From the NCBI RefSeq assembly GCF_002286985.1, contig NZ_NSKC01000012.1, forward strand, positions 49,152-113,151: DNA of 64,000 bases. The letters run 5' to 3'. This DNA is from Halorubrum salipaludis (lineage in GTDB: Archaea; Halobacteriota; Halobacteria; Halobacteriales; Haloferacaceae). The notes beneath the pieces are model-generated. The model was not told where the DNA came from and made no database searches. It saw nothing but the letters and a program-made list of their open reading frames with translations. This document shows positions 26,897-35,038 of this stretch, in pieces; within the stretch, counting starts at the first letter, position 1, and each line of letters starts with the position of its first letter. The translations under genes and the position numbers were made by a program.

Positions 26897-27376
26897 CTAC
26901 TCGGTTGCCGTCTTCACGGCCTCGAGCAGCTCCTCGTAATCCGGCTCATTTGTTGGATCGTCTGCGACCCAGCGATACGTCACCGTTCCCGTCTCATCAA
27001 CTACGAACACCGCTCGGTTCGCGATTCCGTACAGTCCGAGCTCTTCGATATCGATCTCAAGGCCGTACTGCTGGATCACATCACCGCTCATGTCGCTAAC
27101 GAGATCGAACTCGATTCCGTGTTCATCACGGAAAGCACCCTGAGAGAACGGTGAATCGGCGCTCACGCCGAAGACCGTCGCTCCGACCTCTTGGAATGAC
27201 TCGAGATTGTCTTGAAGCGCGACCATCTCGTTCGTACACGGTGGCGTGAACGCGCCTGGGAAAAACGCGAGCACGATCGGTCCGTCACCCAGGTGGTCTT
27301 CCAATTCGAACGTCTCGTGATCGCTCGTTCCGTGCGTCGCGGTGAACAGCGGTGCAGTATCTGAATGCTCAACCAT
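26897..27376 (-). CDS. peroxiredoxin (AhpC/TSA-redoxin type)
   Basis: 159 residues from the ATG at 27376. The thioredoxin-fold active site F-F-P-G-A-F-T-P-P-C-T-N-E-M contains the peroxidatic Cys with its Thr/Pro partners; the Arg in N-R-A-V-F-V-V-D completes the site. No second conserved Cys is obvious, pointing to a 1-Cys type. It removes peroxides or peroxynitrite in the cytosol. The perfect palindrome at 27416 lies 39 bp before the start, so it belongs to the regulon. Confidence 0.88.
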   Translation of the reverse strand: MVEHSDTAPLFTATHGTSDHETFELEDHLGDGPIVLAFFPGAFTPPCTNEMVALQDNLESFQEVGATVFGVSADSPFSQGAFRDEHGIEFDLVSDMSGDVIQQYGLEIDIEELGLYGIANRAVFVVDETGTVTYRWVADDPTNEPDYEELLEAVKTATE

Positions 27377-27415
27377 CAGGATATATTTCTTGTTGTCCAA
27401 AGGATAAGCTTTACA

Positions 27416-27427
27416 CGAACATGTTCG
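27416..27427. promoter_or_regulatory. CGAACATGTTCG site before peroxiredoxin
   Basis: A perfect 12-bp palindrome, 39 bp upstream of the start at 27376; the spacing supports that start over the in-frame codon at 27400. Confidence 0.7.
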
Positions 27428-27501
27428 AGGGGAATCGAATTCACGTGGGTACCGGTCCTGAAGCGGTCATACTGGGAATCGACAGATCCCTCGGAATCAG
27501 G

Positions 27502-27735
27502 TCACTCGTGTCGAATCTCGATATACCACACGTCGGACCCGTCAGACATCGTTTCATACTGGAACCCGCGTTCTTCGAGGACCTGATACAACGGCTCCGG
27601 CTCGAAGCTGTTGATCAACAGTAGCGTCTCGTCGTCGGAGAGCGCTTCGAGCTCGGCCATGATGTCGCCGAACGGTTCGCCGTCGATCTCTCGGACATCC
27701 AGGCGACGATCGATCTCGTTTCGCTCAGTGGCCAT
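27502..27735 (-). CDS. DUF2249 protein
   Basis: A 77-residue single DUF2249 unit: R-R-L-D-V-R-E-I-D-G-E, L-L-L-I-N-S-F-E-P-E-P-L-Y and a C-terminal W-Y-I-E-I strand. DUF2249 has the TusA-like fold and is repeatedly found near nitrite reductase and haemoglobin-type genes, but its role is unknown. It follows the DtxR-type gene by 71 bp on the same strand and is probably in its operon. Related to the four-repeat protein at 33370. Confidence 0.8.
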   Translation of the reverse strand: MATERNEIDRRLDVREIDGEPFGDIMAELEALSDDETLLLINSFEPEPLYQVLEERGFQYETMSDGSDVWYIEIRHE

Positions 27736-27806
27736 ATCCGTTCAAGTATCGACGGGGAGGTGCGTGTTCCCCCGAACGTATTCGGGGACGCGACCGTCCG
27801 CGGCGG

Positions 27807-28289
27807 TTAATGCTCGGTTCCCGCGAACGGGCATCGGTCGGCTCCGTTCGGCGGGGTCGCGGAACACGCGTTTGCCGTACCATCGACGAGCGCTCGCAGG
27901 CGTTCGATCGCCTCGTCCAGAAGGACGTATCCGATACGGTAGCCCGCTTCGAGGGACATATCGAACCCCGTTCGACGGCGGAAGAACGTCCGGACGGCAC
28001 ACTGGCACGCTTCGAGTTCCAGCGTGACCTCCCTCCCCCGATCGGTGAGTTCGACCCCGGCTTGCTTCTCGTATCGGAGGAGTCCGGAAGCGGCAAATCG
28101 ATCGAACATCTCCGTCACGCTCGACGGCGAGACGTCGAGGCGATCGCTCACCTCACCGGTCCGAACTCGAGCGTCGCGACCTGTTCCGATCCGCCTGATC
28201 GCGACGAGGTACAGCCCGCCGTTGCGATCGACGCAGGCGGTGGGCCGCACGCAGCCGCAGACGTCCGCCTGTGCGTGGTCGATAGCCAT
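27807..28289 (-). CDS. DtxR/MntR-type metal-dependent regulator, Cys-rich
   Basis: 160 residues from the ATG at 28289. The winged helix is typical of the family (R-T-G-E-V-S-D-R-L-D-V-S-P-S-S-V-T-E-M-F), followed by a helix containing E-A-C-Q-C-A-V and a Cys-bearing tail (C-S-A-T, D-R-C-P-F). The extra N-terminal cluster C-G-C-x5-C is not standard in DtxR and may hold an Fe-S cluster or sense NO. It is divergent from haem O synthase, with the island palindrome centred between them. A matching iron-box repeat lies at 23026. Confidence 0.75.
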   Translation of the reverse strand: MAIDHAQADVCGCVRPTACVDRNGGLYLVAIRRIGTGRDARVRTGEVSDRLDVSPSSVTEMFDRFAASGLLRYEKQAGVELTDRGREVTLELEACQCAVRTFFRRRTGFDMSLEAGYRIGYVLLDEAIERLRALVDGTANACSATPPNGADRCPFAGTEH

Positions 28290-28328
28290 TATCGTACGTC
28301 CGACGTGCACCGGACATGAGGGTACCTC

Positions 28329-28340
28329 CGAATATGTTCG
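28329..28340. promoter_or_regulatory. CGAATATGTTCG site between divergent DtxR-type and haem O synthase genes
   Basis: A one-mismatch palindrome placed almost symmetrically: 39 bp from the DtxR-type start (28289) and 37 bp from the haem O synthase start (28378), so one site can serve both promoters. Confidence 0.7.
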
Positions 28341-28377
28341 GCGGAAACGACGCAGGGTCCGAAGCTGGACCGGAGGT

Positions 28378-29736
28378 ATGGATCGACCACGCCTCACGAC
28401 GCTGCTGACCTGGTCAGTCGTGGGGACGTACCTGCTCGTCGCGCTCGGAGCGACCGCCGCCGCGGACGGCGGCTCGCTGGTCGCCGCGGTCCACCAGGCC
28501 TCCGCGGTGGCCGTCGGGGGCCTGCTCGCCACCACGGCGCTTCTCGCCCAGTACTCGGCGGCCTCGCGTGGTGTTCGCGTCGGAACGATCGTGGCGGTGA
28601 TCACGTACGTGGCACAGGCCGGTGTTGGGCTGGCGGGCCGAACCAACGTCGTGCCGTTCGACGGCGTCCACCTGTTGGGCGGGATCGCGGTGTTCTCCTT
28701 CCTCCTCGCGACGCTCGTAATCAGAGTAGAGACGACCGCGGGGGGACCGGTTGATAGCGGAACACTGAACGGGCCGAATCACGGCGTAACGCCGATCGCG
28801 TCTGACGGTGACGTTCCGTCCCCGGTGTCCGAACCTGGGTCAACTCGGGTCCGCGATCGGATGCGGACGTATCTCGAGTTGACGAAGCCCCGATTGATGT
28901 GGTTGTTGTGCCTGCTCGCGCTGGCGGGAATGGGACTGGCCGTCGCGACCGGCGCTGAACTGGACGGCGTGACGGTCGTGGCGACCCTCGGCGGCGGTGT
29001 CCTCGGGATCGGTGCGGCGGGGACGTTCAACCACGTGTACGAGCGCGACCGCGACCGCAAGATGCGACGGACCGCTGATCGACCGATCGCGACCGATCGG
29101 GTCGGAGTTCGACGCGCCACCGGCTTCGCCGTCGCGCTTGTTGTCGCCTCGATGGCGGTGATGGTGACGTTCGTCAACGCGCTCGCGGCCGTGCTCACGG
29201 TGGCGGCAATCATCTATTACGCGTACGTCTACACAGTCGTGTTGAAGCCGACGACCCGATGGAACACCGTGATCGGGGGCGGTTCCGGAGCGCTGCCCGC
29301 GCTGATCGGGTACGGTGCCGTGACCGGGACCGTCGGTCTCTCGGCGGTTCTCCTCGCGCTCGTGGTCTGCTGTTGGACCCCGGCACATTTCTACAATCTT
29401 GCCATCGCCCACCGTGAGGACTACGCACGGGCCGAGTATCCCATGTTACCGGTCGTCGCCGGTGTGCGGACCGCACGTCAGCGGATCTTCGCCTGGCTCG
29501 GACTCACTCTGATCGTCGCGGTGTTATTGGGGGTCATCACAGGTTTTGGTGTACTCTATGCCCTCACCACCACGGTGCTCGGAGCAGTGTTTGTTCGAAG
29601 CGTGGTCAAGCAGTATGATGTCAATGAGCGAAATTCCGAAGACGAACAGGCGGCCGCCTACAGAAGTTTCCACGCCTCGAATGCATTTCTTGGGGCCGTC
29701 CTCGTGGCAATTCTCGTCGAAACACTCGCAGTATAA
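28378..29736 (+). CDS. ctaB: haem O synthase (protohaem IX farnesyltransferase) with N-terminal helical extension
   Basis: 452 residues from the ATG at 28378. The C-terminal part is the UbiA-type prenyltransferase: L-T-K-P-R-L-M-W, then N-H-V-Y-E-R-D-R-D-R-K-M with the metal-binding Asp cluster, and Y-N-L-A-I-A-H-R-E-D-Y for the second Asp motif. The first 115 residues form four helices like the CtaA-type haem A synthase half, an extension I recall from other haloarchaeal CtaB proteins. It supplies haem O for terminal oxidases. It shares the palindrome with the divergent DtxR-type gene. Confidence 0.88.
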   Translation: MDRPRLTTLLTWSVVGTYLLVALGATAAADGGSLVAAVHQASAVAVGGLLATTALLAQYSAASRGVRVGTIVAVITYVAQAGVGLAGRTNVVPFDGVHLLGGIAVFSFLLATLVIRVETTAGGPVDSGTLNGPNHGVTPIASDGDVPSPVSEPGSTRVRDRMRTYLELTKPRLMWLLCLLALAGMGLAVATGAELDGVTVVATLGGGVLGIGAAGTFNHVYERDRDRKMRRTADRPIATDRVGVRRATGFAVALVVASMAVMVTFVNALAAVLTVAAIIYYAYVYTVVLKPTTRWNTVIGGGSGALPALIGYGAVTGTVGLSAVLLALVVCCWTPAHFYNLAIAHREDYARAEYPMLPVVAGVRTARQRIFAWLGLTLIVAVLLGVITGFGVLYALTTTVLGAVFVRSVVKQYDVNERNSEDEQAAAYRSFHASNAFLGAVLVAILVETLAV

Positions 29737-29931
29737 CTCGAGTACTGCGGCTTCAGCTACCGCTGGGCCGGCACTATCGTGAAATTGGAACGAACAGGTG
29801 CGTGTTGATATTCATTTTTGTTATCACCAACGGCTAAACCGTCGCCTGTCGTTCCGGCTCGAAACCGGAGCGCGTAGCCAGATCCAGAGGTGCTCTCCAC
29901 CATTAAAACGTGTTCCACGGTCGGCGACAGG

Positions 29932-29943
29932 AGAACATGTTCG
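29932..29943. promoter_or_regulatory. AGAACATGTTCG site before the oxidase-like gene
   Basis: A one-mismatch copy ending 38 bp before the ATG at 29982. Confidence 0.65.
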
Positions 29944-29981
29944 GTGGTCCTGTCAGGTATATGGAGAACGTACCCTGATTT

Positions 29982-31340
29982 ATGGGTGCCATCCCGGGGA
30001 ATATCGAAGCGGACCAACAGCCCCCAATGACGGTCCCATTACGGCATTTTGTTGTCGGTCTCGTATTTCTCGTCGCGGGAATTGGATTGGGGATTGGCTT
30101 ACATCTGAACGCTGTCCCAGGACTGGGCCGGCTCGCTCACGTCCATCTCCTGTTAGCCGGCTGGATCTGTATCACGATCATGGGGGCGATGACGCAGTTC
30201 GTGCCCGTCTGGTCGGGCGCGACCCTCCACTCGCAGCGACTCGCAAACGTACAGTTGGGGCTGGTCGTCGCCGGTCTCTCTGGGTTCGTCGTCGCATTCC
30301 TCCTGGTCGAGACAGCGTGGCTGATCCCGTTCGCCACGCTCATGCTCGTCGGCTTCTGGGCGTTCGCGTACAACATCATCCGAACGCTCGCCACGGTCGA
30401 GGAGTACGATGTCACCGAACGGCACTTCCTCGGCGCGCTCGGCTTCTTCCTCCTGTTGACCGTTCTGGGCGTCCTCCTCGCGATCGATTTCACGGTTCCG
30501 ACGTTCTCGCGAATCGGCGTCAGCCGGTCCAGGGTGGTGGGCGCCCACGCGACCCTCGCGGTCTTCGGTGCCGTTCTCACGACGGTGTACGGCGCGCTGT
30601 ACCAGCTCGGAACGATGTTCACGCAGACGGAACTCCACGGAATCGACCACCGTCTCCGGTCCATCGAAGAGATCGCGCATCCCATCGGCGTGGTCGTGCT
30701 CGCGGTCGGTCGACTCGTGGGTCACGCCCCCGCCGCGCGGGTCGGCGGTCTGCTGATCCTGTTCGCCGCGTCGGCGTTCTCTCTCATCTTGGCACGCAAA
30801 CTGTACGAGATGCAGGTCGAACGGACCCCGATGCACACGCGGTACATGGTGGCAGTGGGAGCGCTCGCGCTGTGGATCGCCGTCACAGTACCCGCGTGGA
30901 TATCTGACCCGTTGACGCGCGATCACCTGCTCGGCGCGGCGAACGCTGGTCATCTGCTGTTGTTGGGTGCAATCGGGTTCGTCGTCGTGGGGACGCTGTA
31001 TCACATCATTCCCTTTGTCATCTGGGTCAACCGGTACAGCGATCTGTTAGGGTTAGAGGACGTCCCGATGATCGACGACCTCTACGACGATCGGATCGCC
31101 GCGATCGACGGGGTACTCCTCGGGGGCGGAAGCGCACTGATCGTGGGCGCGAACCTACTGGAAGTCGCCGGAACGCCGGGGCACCTCGGCGGACTGCTAG
31201 TGGGCGTCGGCGTCGTGGCGTTCGTGTCCAACTTGGTCCTCATGTTGGTCCGTCACAGCCCGCATTCGATTGATCGGATCGTGTTGGGGTCATTCTCGCC
31301 GCGCAGAGCGCACGATCTCGATGAGGCGGCCGACGACTAG
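29982..31340 (+). CDS. haem-copper oxidase subunit I-like / NnrS-like membrane protein
   Basis: 452 residues, about twelve membrane segments. Intramembrane His residues that could bind haem or copper occur in A-H-V-H-L-L-L-A-G-W, G-A-H-A-T-L-A-V-F-G, A-H-P-I-G-V-V and A-G-H-L-L-L-L-G. The ring of His plus a W-I-x-I-T-I-M-G-A-M-T-Q-F segment resembles oxidase subunit I or the NO-related NnrS fold; catalysis is not certain because no separate subunit II is nearby. First gene of an operon with the paralogue at 31390. Confidence 0.72.
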   Translation: MGAIPGNIEADQQPPMTVPLRHFVVGLVFLVAGIGLGIGLHLNAVPGLGRLAHVHLLLAGWICITIMGAMTQFVPVWSGATLHSQRLANVQLGLVVAGLSGFVVAFLLVETAWLIPFATLMLVGFWAFAYNIIRTLATVEEYDVTERHFLGALGFFLLLTVLGVLLAIDFTVPTFSRIGVSRSRVVGAHATLAVFGAVLTTVYGALYQLGTMFTQTELHGIDHRLRSIEEIAHPIGVVVLAVGRLVGHAPAARVGGLLILFAASAFSLILARKLYEMQVERTPMHTRYMVAVGALALWIAVTVPAWISDPLTRDHLLGAANAGHLLLLGAIGFVVVGTLYHIIPFVIWVNRYSDLLGLEDVPMIDDLYDDRIAAIDGVLLGGGSALIVGANLLEVAGTPGHLGGLLVGVGVVAFVSNLVLMLVRHSPHSIDRIVLGSFSPRRAHDLDEAADD

Positions 31341-31389
31341 ATTTGCCAGCAGAACGCCCGGGGATCGTCCTGAGCGTAGGTCAACACTC

Positions 31390-32568
31390 ATGAACACGGG
31401 ACCAACTGGACTGTGGACGTGGACACAACGCTTCACGGTGGCGAGCGTCGGGTCGTTCGTGGGCTCGCTTCTCGCATTGCTCGGTGGGGCAAACAAGGTT
31501 GCCGTCCTGATCGGCGTGTTCGGCTTCGTCTGTCCGATGGTGTTCGGAATGGCGTACCTTCTGCTTCCCTCGTACGTCGGCAAGACCCTCGTCGATCAGC
31601 GACTCGCGGGGATTCACTTCGGGCTCGCCTATGTCGGTGTCAGCCTTCTCGTGGCGGATCAGTTCGTTACGGCGAGGATTCTCCTGAGACCCCTTGGTGT
31701 GACGCTCTGGACGACCGGTGTCCTCATTTTCGTCGGGTCGTTGCTGGCGACTGTCGGTCCAGCTGCGGTCGGCACAGTAGCTGGAACACTTGGAGGAAGT
31801 GGACGATCCCAACGCTCGACTCGACTGGCCACAGCGATGATTCCGGTTGCTGTCTGCTATCTCCTCGTCGGAACGGTTGCTCTCCTCATGACCGTCGCCC
31901 CTTTGGGAATCGGGACGGTCACAGTAGCACAGGTCACCCACTACTACCTCACCGGGTTCGCAACGCTGCTAATCTACGCGCTCGGCATGCGGTTGCTGAC
32001 GGCGTTTTTCCACGTCTCGTTACCTCGCCCCGTCGTCTGGATCGTGCTCGTGGCCGGAGCCCTGGCGCCGGCCTTTCTGGGGACGTTCCTCTGGATCGAT
32101 CCGTGGTTCCGGGTCGGCGGCGTTTTCGCGACACTCGCGATGCTCGGGTATGCAGCCCTCGTGCTATTCGTTATTCTGAAAACGAATCGCAGACGGGTCG
32201 GTGTATCCGGGATCGCACTCGGTGCGATCGCAGGAGGGACCGCCGTCGTGTCGGTCGTTCCGGTGGCGTTCGGGTTCGGGGATCCGATATCGCTCGCCGT
32301 CCATCGAACGCTCATCCTCGCCGGATTCTTTCCGCTCACAATCGTCGGATACGCGTACCTATTCTTCCCAATTACCGGCGGTCAGTTCACGGGGGCGAAC
32401 CCACGCGCGGCACGTGTGACGATCGCATTGCTTGGAGCCGGTGTCGCCGTACAATCGGTGGGAGTTGCCCTTCAGTACGAACCGGTACGCGTGATCGGAA
32501 TTCTCGGGTCGGTAATCGGTGCGATCGGATGTGGCTACCTCCTCGGATGCCGGTTTGTGAACGGTTGA
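31390..32568 (+). CDS. polytopic membrane protein, paralogue of the product at 18524
   Basis: 392 residues from the ATG at 31390 (an earlier in-frame start overlaps the upstream gene). About twelve membrane segments, sharing the G-V-F-G-F-V-C-P-M-V-F-G-M-A-Y-L-L-L-P-S-Y block and a T-H-Y-Y-L-T-G-F-A-T-L-L helix with the protein at 18524. It follows the oxidase-like gene by 49 bp and is likely its partner subunit. Substrate and redox role are unproven. Confidence 0.68.
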   Translation: MNTGPTGLWTWTQRFTVASVGSFVGSLLALLGGANKVAVLIGVFGFVCPMVFGMAYLLLPSYVGKTLVDQRLAGIHFGLAYVGVSLLVADQFVTARILLRPLGVTLWTTGVLIFVGSLLATVGPAAVGTVAGTLGGSGRSQRSTRLATAMIPVAVCYLLVGTVALLMTVAPLGIGTVTVAQVTHYYLTGFATLLIYALGMRLLTAFFHVSLPRPVVWIVLVAGALAPAFLGTFLWIDPWFRVGGVFATLAMLGYAALVLFVILKTNRRRVGVSGIALGAIAGGTAVVSVVPVAFGFGDPISLAVHRTLILAGFFPLTIVGYAYLFFPITGGQFTGANPRAARVTIALLGAGVAVQSVGVALQYEPVRVIGILGSVIGAIGCGYLLGCRFVNG

Positions 32569-32602
32569 TACCCGACCGTTTTCGGACGAGGAGACCGCCA
32601 TC

Positions 32603-32614
32603 CGAACATGTACG
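32603..32614. promoter_or_regulatory. CGAACATGTACG site
   Basis: A one-mismatch palindrome ending 38 bp before the ATG at 32653. It contains the tempting in-frame ATG at 32608, which is therefore unlikely to be used. Confidence 0.65.
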
Positions 32615-32652
32615 GGAGTAGGAGTACCCCTCACGATCTCGAACAACTGGGT

Positions 32653-33276
32653 ATGCCCAGCTTTCCGTCGCTGTTCGGGTCCGACGACAGCGACCTGTTC
32701 GACGGGTACGACGAGTTCGTTTCGGATCACGTCCCGAGGCCGGGCGAGTTCCTCGAACCTCATGATCTGCTCACCGGGGCGGACCACGTCGCGTTTCACC
32801 GTCTCACGCGCGACTGCTTCGAGGACCGAAAGGTGTACGATATGACGTTCAACTACAATCTCGCCCGGCTGAATCTCGACACGCGGCACACGAGCGCCGG
32901 CTACCGCTACGCCGTCGAACGCGACGACGCTGATGACGCCGTCGAGGCGGACGACATCGACCGCGTACTCCGTGCCGAGTTCACGCCGACGACTCCATTC
33001 TGTCCACAGACCCACACGCTGACGATCGGGTCGTTCCGCGCGTGGAATGGGCTCTCTGAACGACATGAGTACGACCTCATCCGCGTCCGCGCGGCACCCA
33101 TGCACCACCAGAGCGAGGCGATCAACGAGCAGCTCGCCGACCTCGAGCAGACGTATCTCGAGACGGGAGACGTGACCGCCGATCCGGAGGGCGACACCGA
33201 AATCGGGTCGAACCCGATGGAACGTTCGATGAAAAACGAGGGACCGAGCCGCGGATCGCCGGACGCTCCGTTCTGA
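32653..33276 (+). CDS. conserved protein of unknown function in the regulon
   Basis: 207 residues, soluble, acidic tail. The spacing to the palindrome fixes the start at ATG 32653. A central F-T-P-T-T-P-F-C-P-Q-T-H-T-L segment has a single Cys flanked by Pro and Thr and looks like a metal or cluster site; R-A-W-N-G-L-S-E-R-H follows. I do not recognise the family. Its promoter and neighbours imply a function in nitrite/NO metabolism or metal-centre assembly. Confidence 0.7.
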   Translation: MPSFPSLFGSDDSDLFDGYDEFVSDHVPRPGEFLEPHDLLTGADHVAFHRLTRDCFEDRKVYDMTFNYNLARLNLDTRHTSAGYRYAVERDDADDAVEADDIDRVLRAEFTPTTPFCPQTHTLTIGSFRAWNGLSERHEYDLIRVRAAPMHHQSEAINEQLADLEQTYLETGDVTADPEGDTEIGSNPMERSMKNEGPSRGSPDAPF

Positions 33277-33369
33277 AAGGATCTGGTCCCCCCAGGGCAA
33301 CGGCCACTGCGTGATCGGTACCGCGATTCGGGTCTCGCTCCGGATCAGTCCGTTTTCGAAACAGCCTCG

Positions 33370-34452
33370 TCAGAACGGTGCGTTTGGATCCTCCGCGGCA
33401 GTCGGGTCGTCGTCATGCGTTTCGGCCTTCCCAATCAATACTCTAAACTCGCCGGGGTCACGCTTGCGATACTCCCAGTAGAACTCCGGGCCAGCCTCGG
33501 CGTCGAACTGGTGGTACAGCGGCTTCGGGTCGTGGTCGTTCACGAGGGTAAATCCTTCTCCGTCGTCGAGATCTGCGTACGTCTCAAAGATCTTCTCGTG
33601 TCGTTGCGCGGGTGGAAGGTCGCGGACGTCGAGCTCAGCCGTACTCTCTGGGATCTCGACGGACGCTTCCGTGGACACCTCGTCATTGTCAGACATCGCG
33701 GATGTGGGATCCTCACCGTCAGCTGTGGATTCACTTCGTTCAGACTTTGTGATCCGTACCCGACAGCGACCGGGCTCTTTTTCGACTACCTCCCAGTCGA
33801 ACGTGTCATCATATTGCTCCCGAAACTCGCGACGGAGCGGTCGCGGCTCGTGCGGAGCGATGAGTTCCATCGTCTCGCCATCGGGTATCATGCCGTACCG
33901 GTGGTGGATCGTCTCGTGGCGATCCGGCTTCGGGATCTCCCGGACATCGTATCGCGTGATTACGCCCTCGTTGTCGGCTATCGAAGCGTCGGTCTTCACG
34001 ATTTTGACGCGCCACTCACCCGACTCACGACTTGTATACTCCCAGTCGATGACATCGCCGTGCATCGATCGAAGTTCGTAGTAGAGCGGCTTCGGGTCGT
34101 GGTCATTGACCAGCACGAACCCCTCACCAGATCCGAGGCGATTGAACGTATCGAGTAACACCTCGTGTCGCCGCTGCGGTATCAGATCACGCACGTCGAA
34201 CGTCCCTAACTCCCCGTCACCGAGTGGTTCCTGTTTGGACACCCCGACCTCGCGCGGTTCGGCGTCAGGATCCTCGTGGGCCCAGTCGAGGGCACGGTTC
34301 CGTTCGATCTGGTACCGAAGCAGATGAGCGTCGATGTCTCGATCAGAGATAACGAGGACTTCGGTACCCGTCTCAATCTCGTCGAACGCGTCGTCGATCC
34401 GGTCTTGGAACTCGCGAGGCGAGGAATCCCGCAGGTCGATTTCGGTAACCAT
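33370..34452 (-). CDS. four-repeat DUF2249 protein
   Basis: 360 residues made of one divergent N-terminal unit (I-D-L-R-D-S-S-P) and three clear DUF2249 units, each opening with D-V-R-D/E-L/I, containing D-H-D-P-K-P-L-Y or H-E-P-R-P-L-R, and closing with W-R/C/F-x-V-x-I. The units differ in the central His/Asp, suggesting that they specialise in ligands. An acidic Ser/Thr linker separates units three and four. A palindrome copy lies 43 bp upstream. Such tandem forms accompany denitrification genes, but function is unknown. Confidence 0.8.
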   Translation of the reverse strand: MVTEIDLRDSSPREFQDRIDDAFDEIETGTEVLVISDRDIDAHLLRYQIERNRALDWAHEDPDAEPREVGVSKQEPLGDGELGTFDVRDLIPQRRHEVLLDTFNRLGSGEGFVLVNDHDPKPLYYELRSMHGDVIDWEYTSRESGEWRVKIVKTDASIADNEGVITRYDVREIPKPDRHETIHHRYGMIPDGETMELIAPHEPRPLRREFREQYDDTFDWEVVEKEPGRCRVRITKSERSESTADGEDPTSAMSDNDEVSTEASVEIPESTAELDVRDLPPAQRHEKIFETYADLDDGEGFTLVNDHDPKPLYHQFDAEAGPEFYWEYRKRDPGEFRVLIGKAETHDDDPTAAEDPNAPF

Positions 34453-34495
34453 CTCTCGGATCGAGTACGGTCGCGAAGGAAGATGGTCCCTCAGC

Positions 34496-34507
34496 CGAAC
34501 TTGTTCG
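34496..34507. promoter_or_regulatory. CGAACTTGTTCG site before the DUF2249 array gene
   Basis: A one-mismatch copy 43 bp upstream of the start at 34452 (minus strand). It is the last copy in the island. Confidence 0.65.
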
Positions 34508-34606
34508 GGACATCCGTGAAACGAGACGGAATTGAGATCTGAATTATCGGATGCTCACCAATCCAGTACAAGAGTTTCGGCCGCTTTCGAAAGACAAGTC
34601 CGACCC

Positions 34607-35038
34607 ATGAATTCGGTAACGCTTTCGCGAACGATCGACGCGCCTCCGACTGTTGTCCGCGAATCGATGAACGAACTCGATCAGTTCATGCGAGCGTCGG
34701 GGTTCGATGAGGTTCACGTAGACGGCGAAACGGTTCGCGTCGCGAACGAAATGGGGATCGCGACTATCGAACTCACGCTTGAACTCGTTGACCGTCCTGA
34801 CGCCGACCTCGCCTACGAACAGCGCAAGGGCATCTTCGAGGAGATGCGGACAGCGTACACCGTCACATCAGATCCTAACGGGAGCGAAGTGGTCGCAACG
34901 ACGGAGTTCGCGCTTGACGTTGCGATCATCGGAGATGTACTTGACTCAACGATCATCAAACGCCAACGGCGAAAGGAACTCACGGCTCAGGTCGATTGGC
35001 TTGAAGAGGGGACAAGCTTAAACGAAGGTGAGGAGTGA
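34607..35038 (+). CDS. SRPBCC/START-like ligand-binding protein
   Basis: 143 residues from the ATG at 34607. The N terminus (S-R-T-I-D-A-P-P-T-V-V-R-E-S) and the alternating strand pattern with a long C-terminal helix (I-K-R-Q-R-R-K-E-L-T-A-Q-V-D-W-L) are the signature of polyketide-cyclase-like SRPBCC proteins, which bind hydrophobic ligands in a cavity. The ligand is unknown. The frame continues past its stop into a DUF6788-like relic (35042-35122). Confidence 0.8.
   Translation: MNSVTLSRTIDAPPTVVRESMNELDQFMRASGFDEVHVDGETVRVANEMGIATIELTLELVDRPDADLAYEQRKGIFEEMRTAYTVTSDPNGSEVVATTEFALDVAIIGDVLDSTIIKRQRRKELTAQVDWLEEGTSLNEGEE

Noticed and set aside
30153..31004. 283-residue minus frame over the oxidase-like gene
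   Set aside because: Extreme Arg/Glu/His composition typical of antisense reading of a membrane-protein gene.
32608..33276. Longer start for the conserved protein at 32653
   Set aside because: The ATG at 32608 lies inside the palindrome; the start at 32653 gives the same 38-39 bp spacing as the other regulon members.
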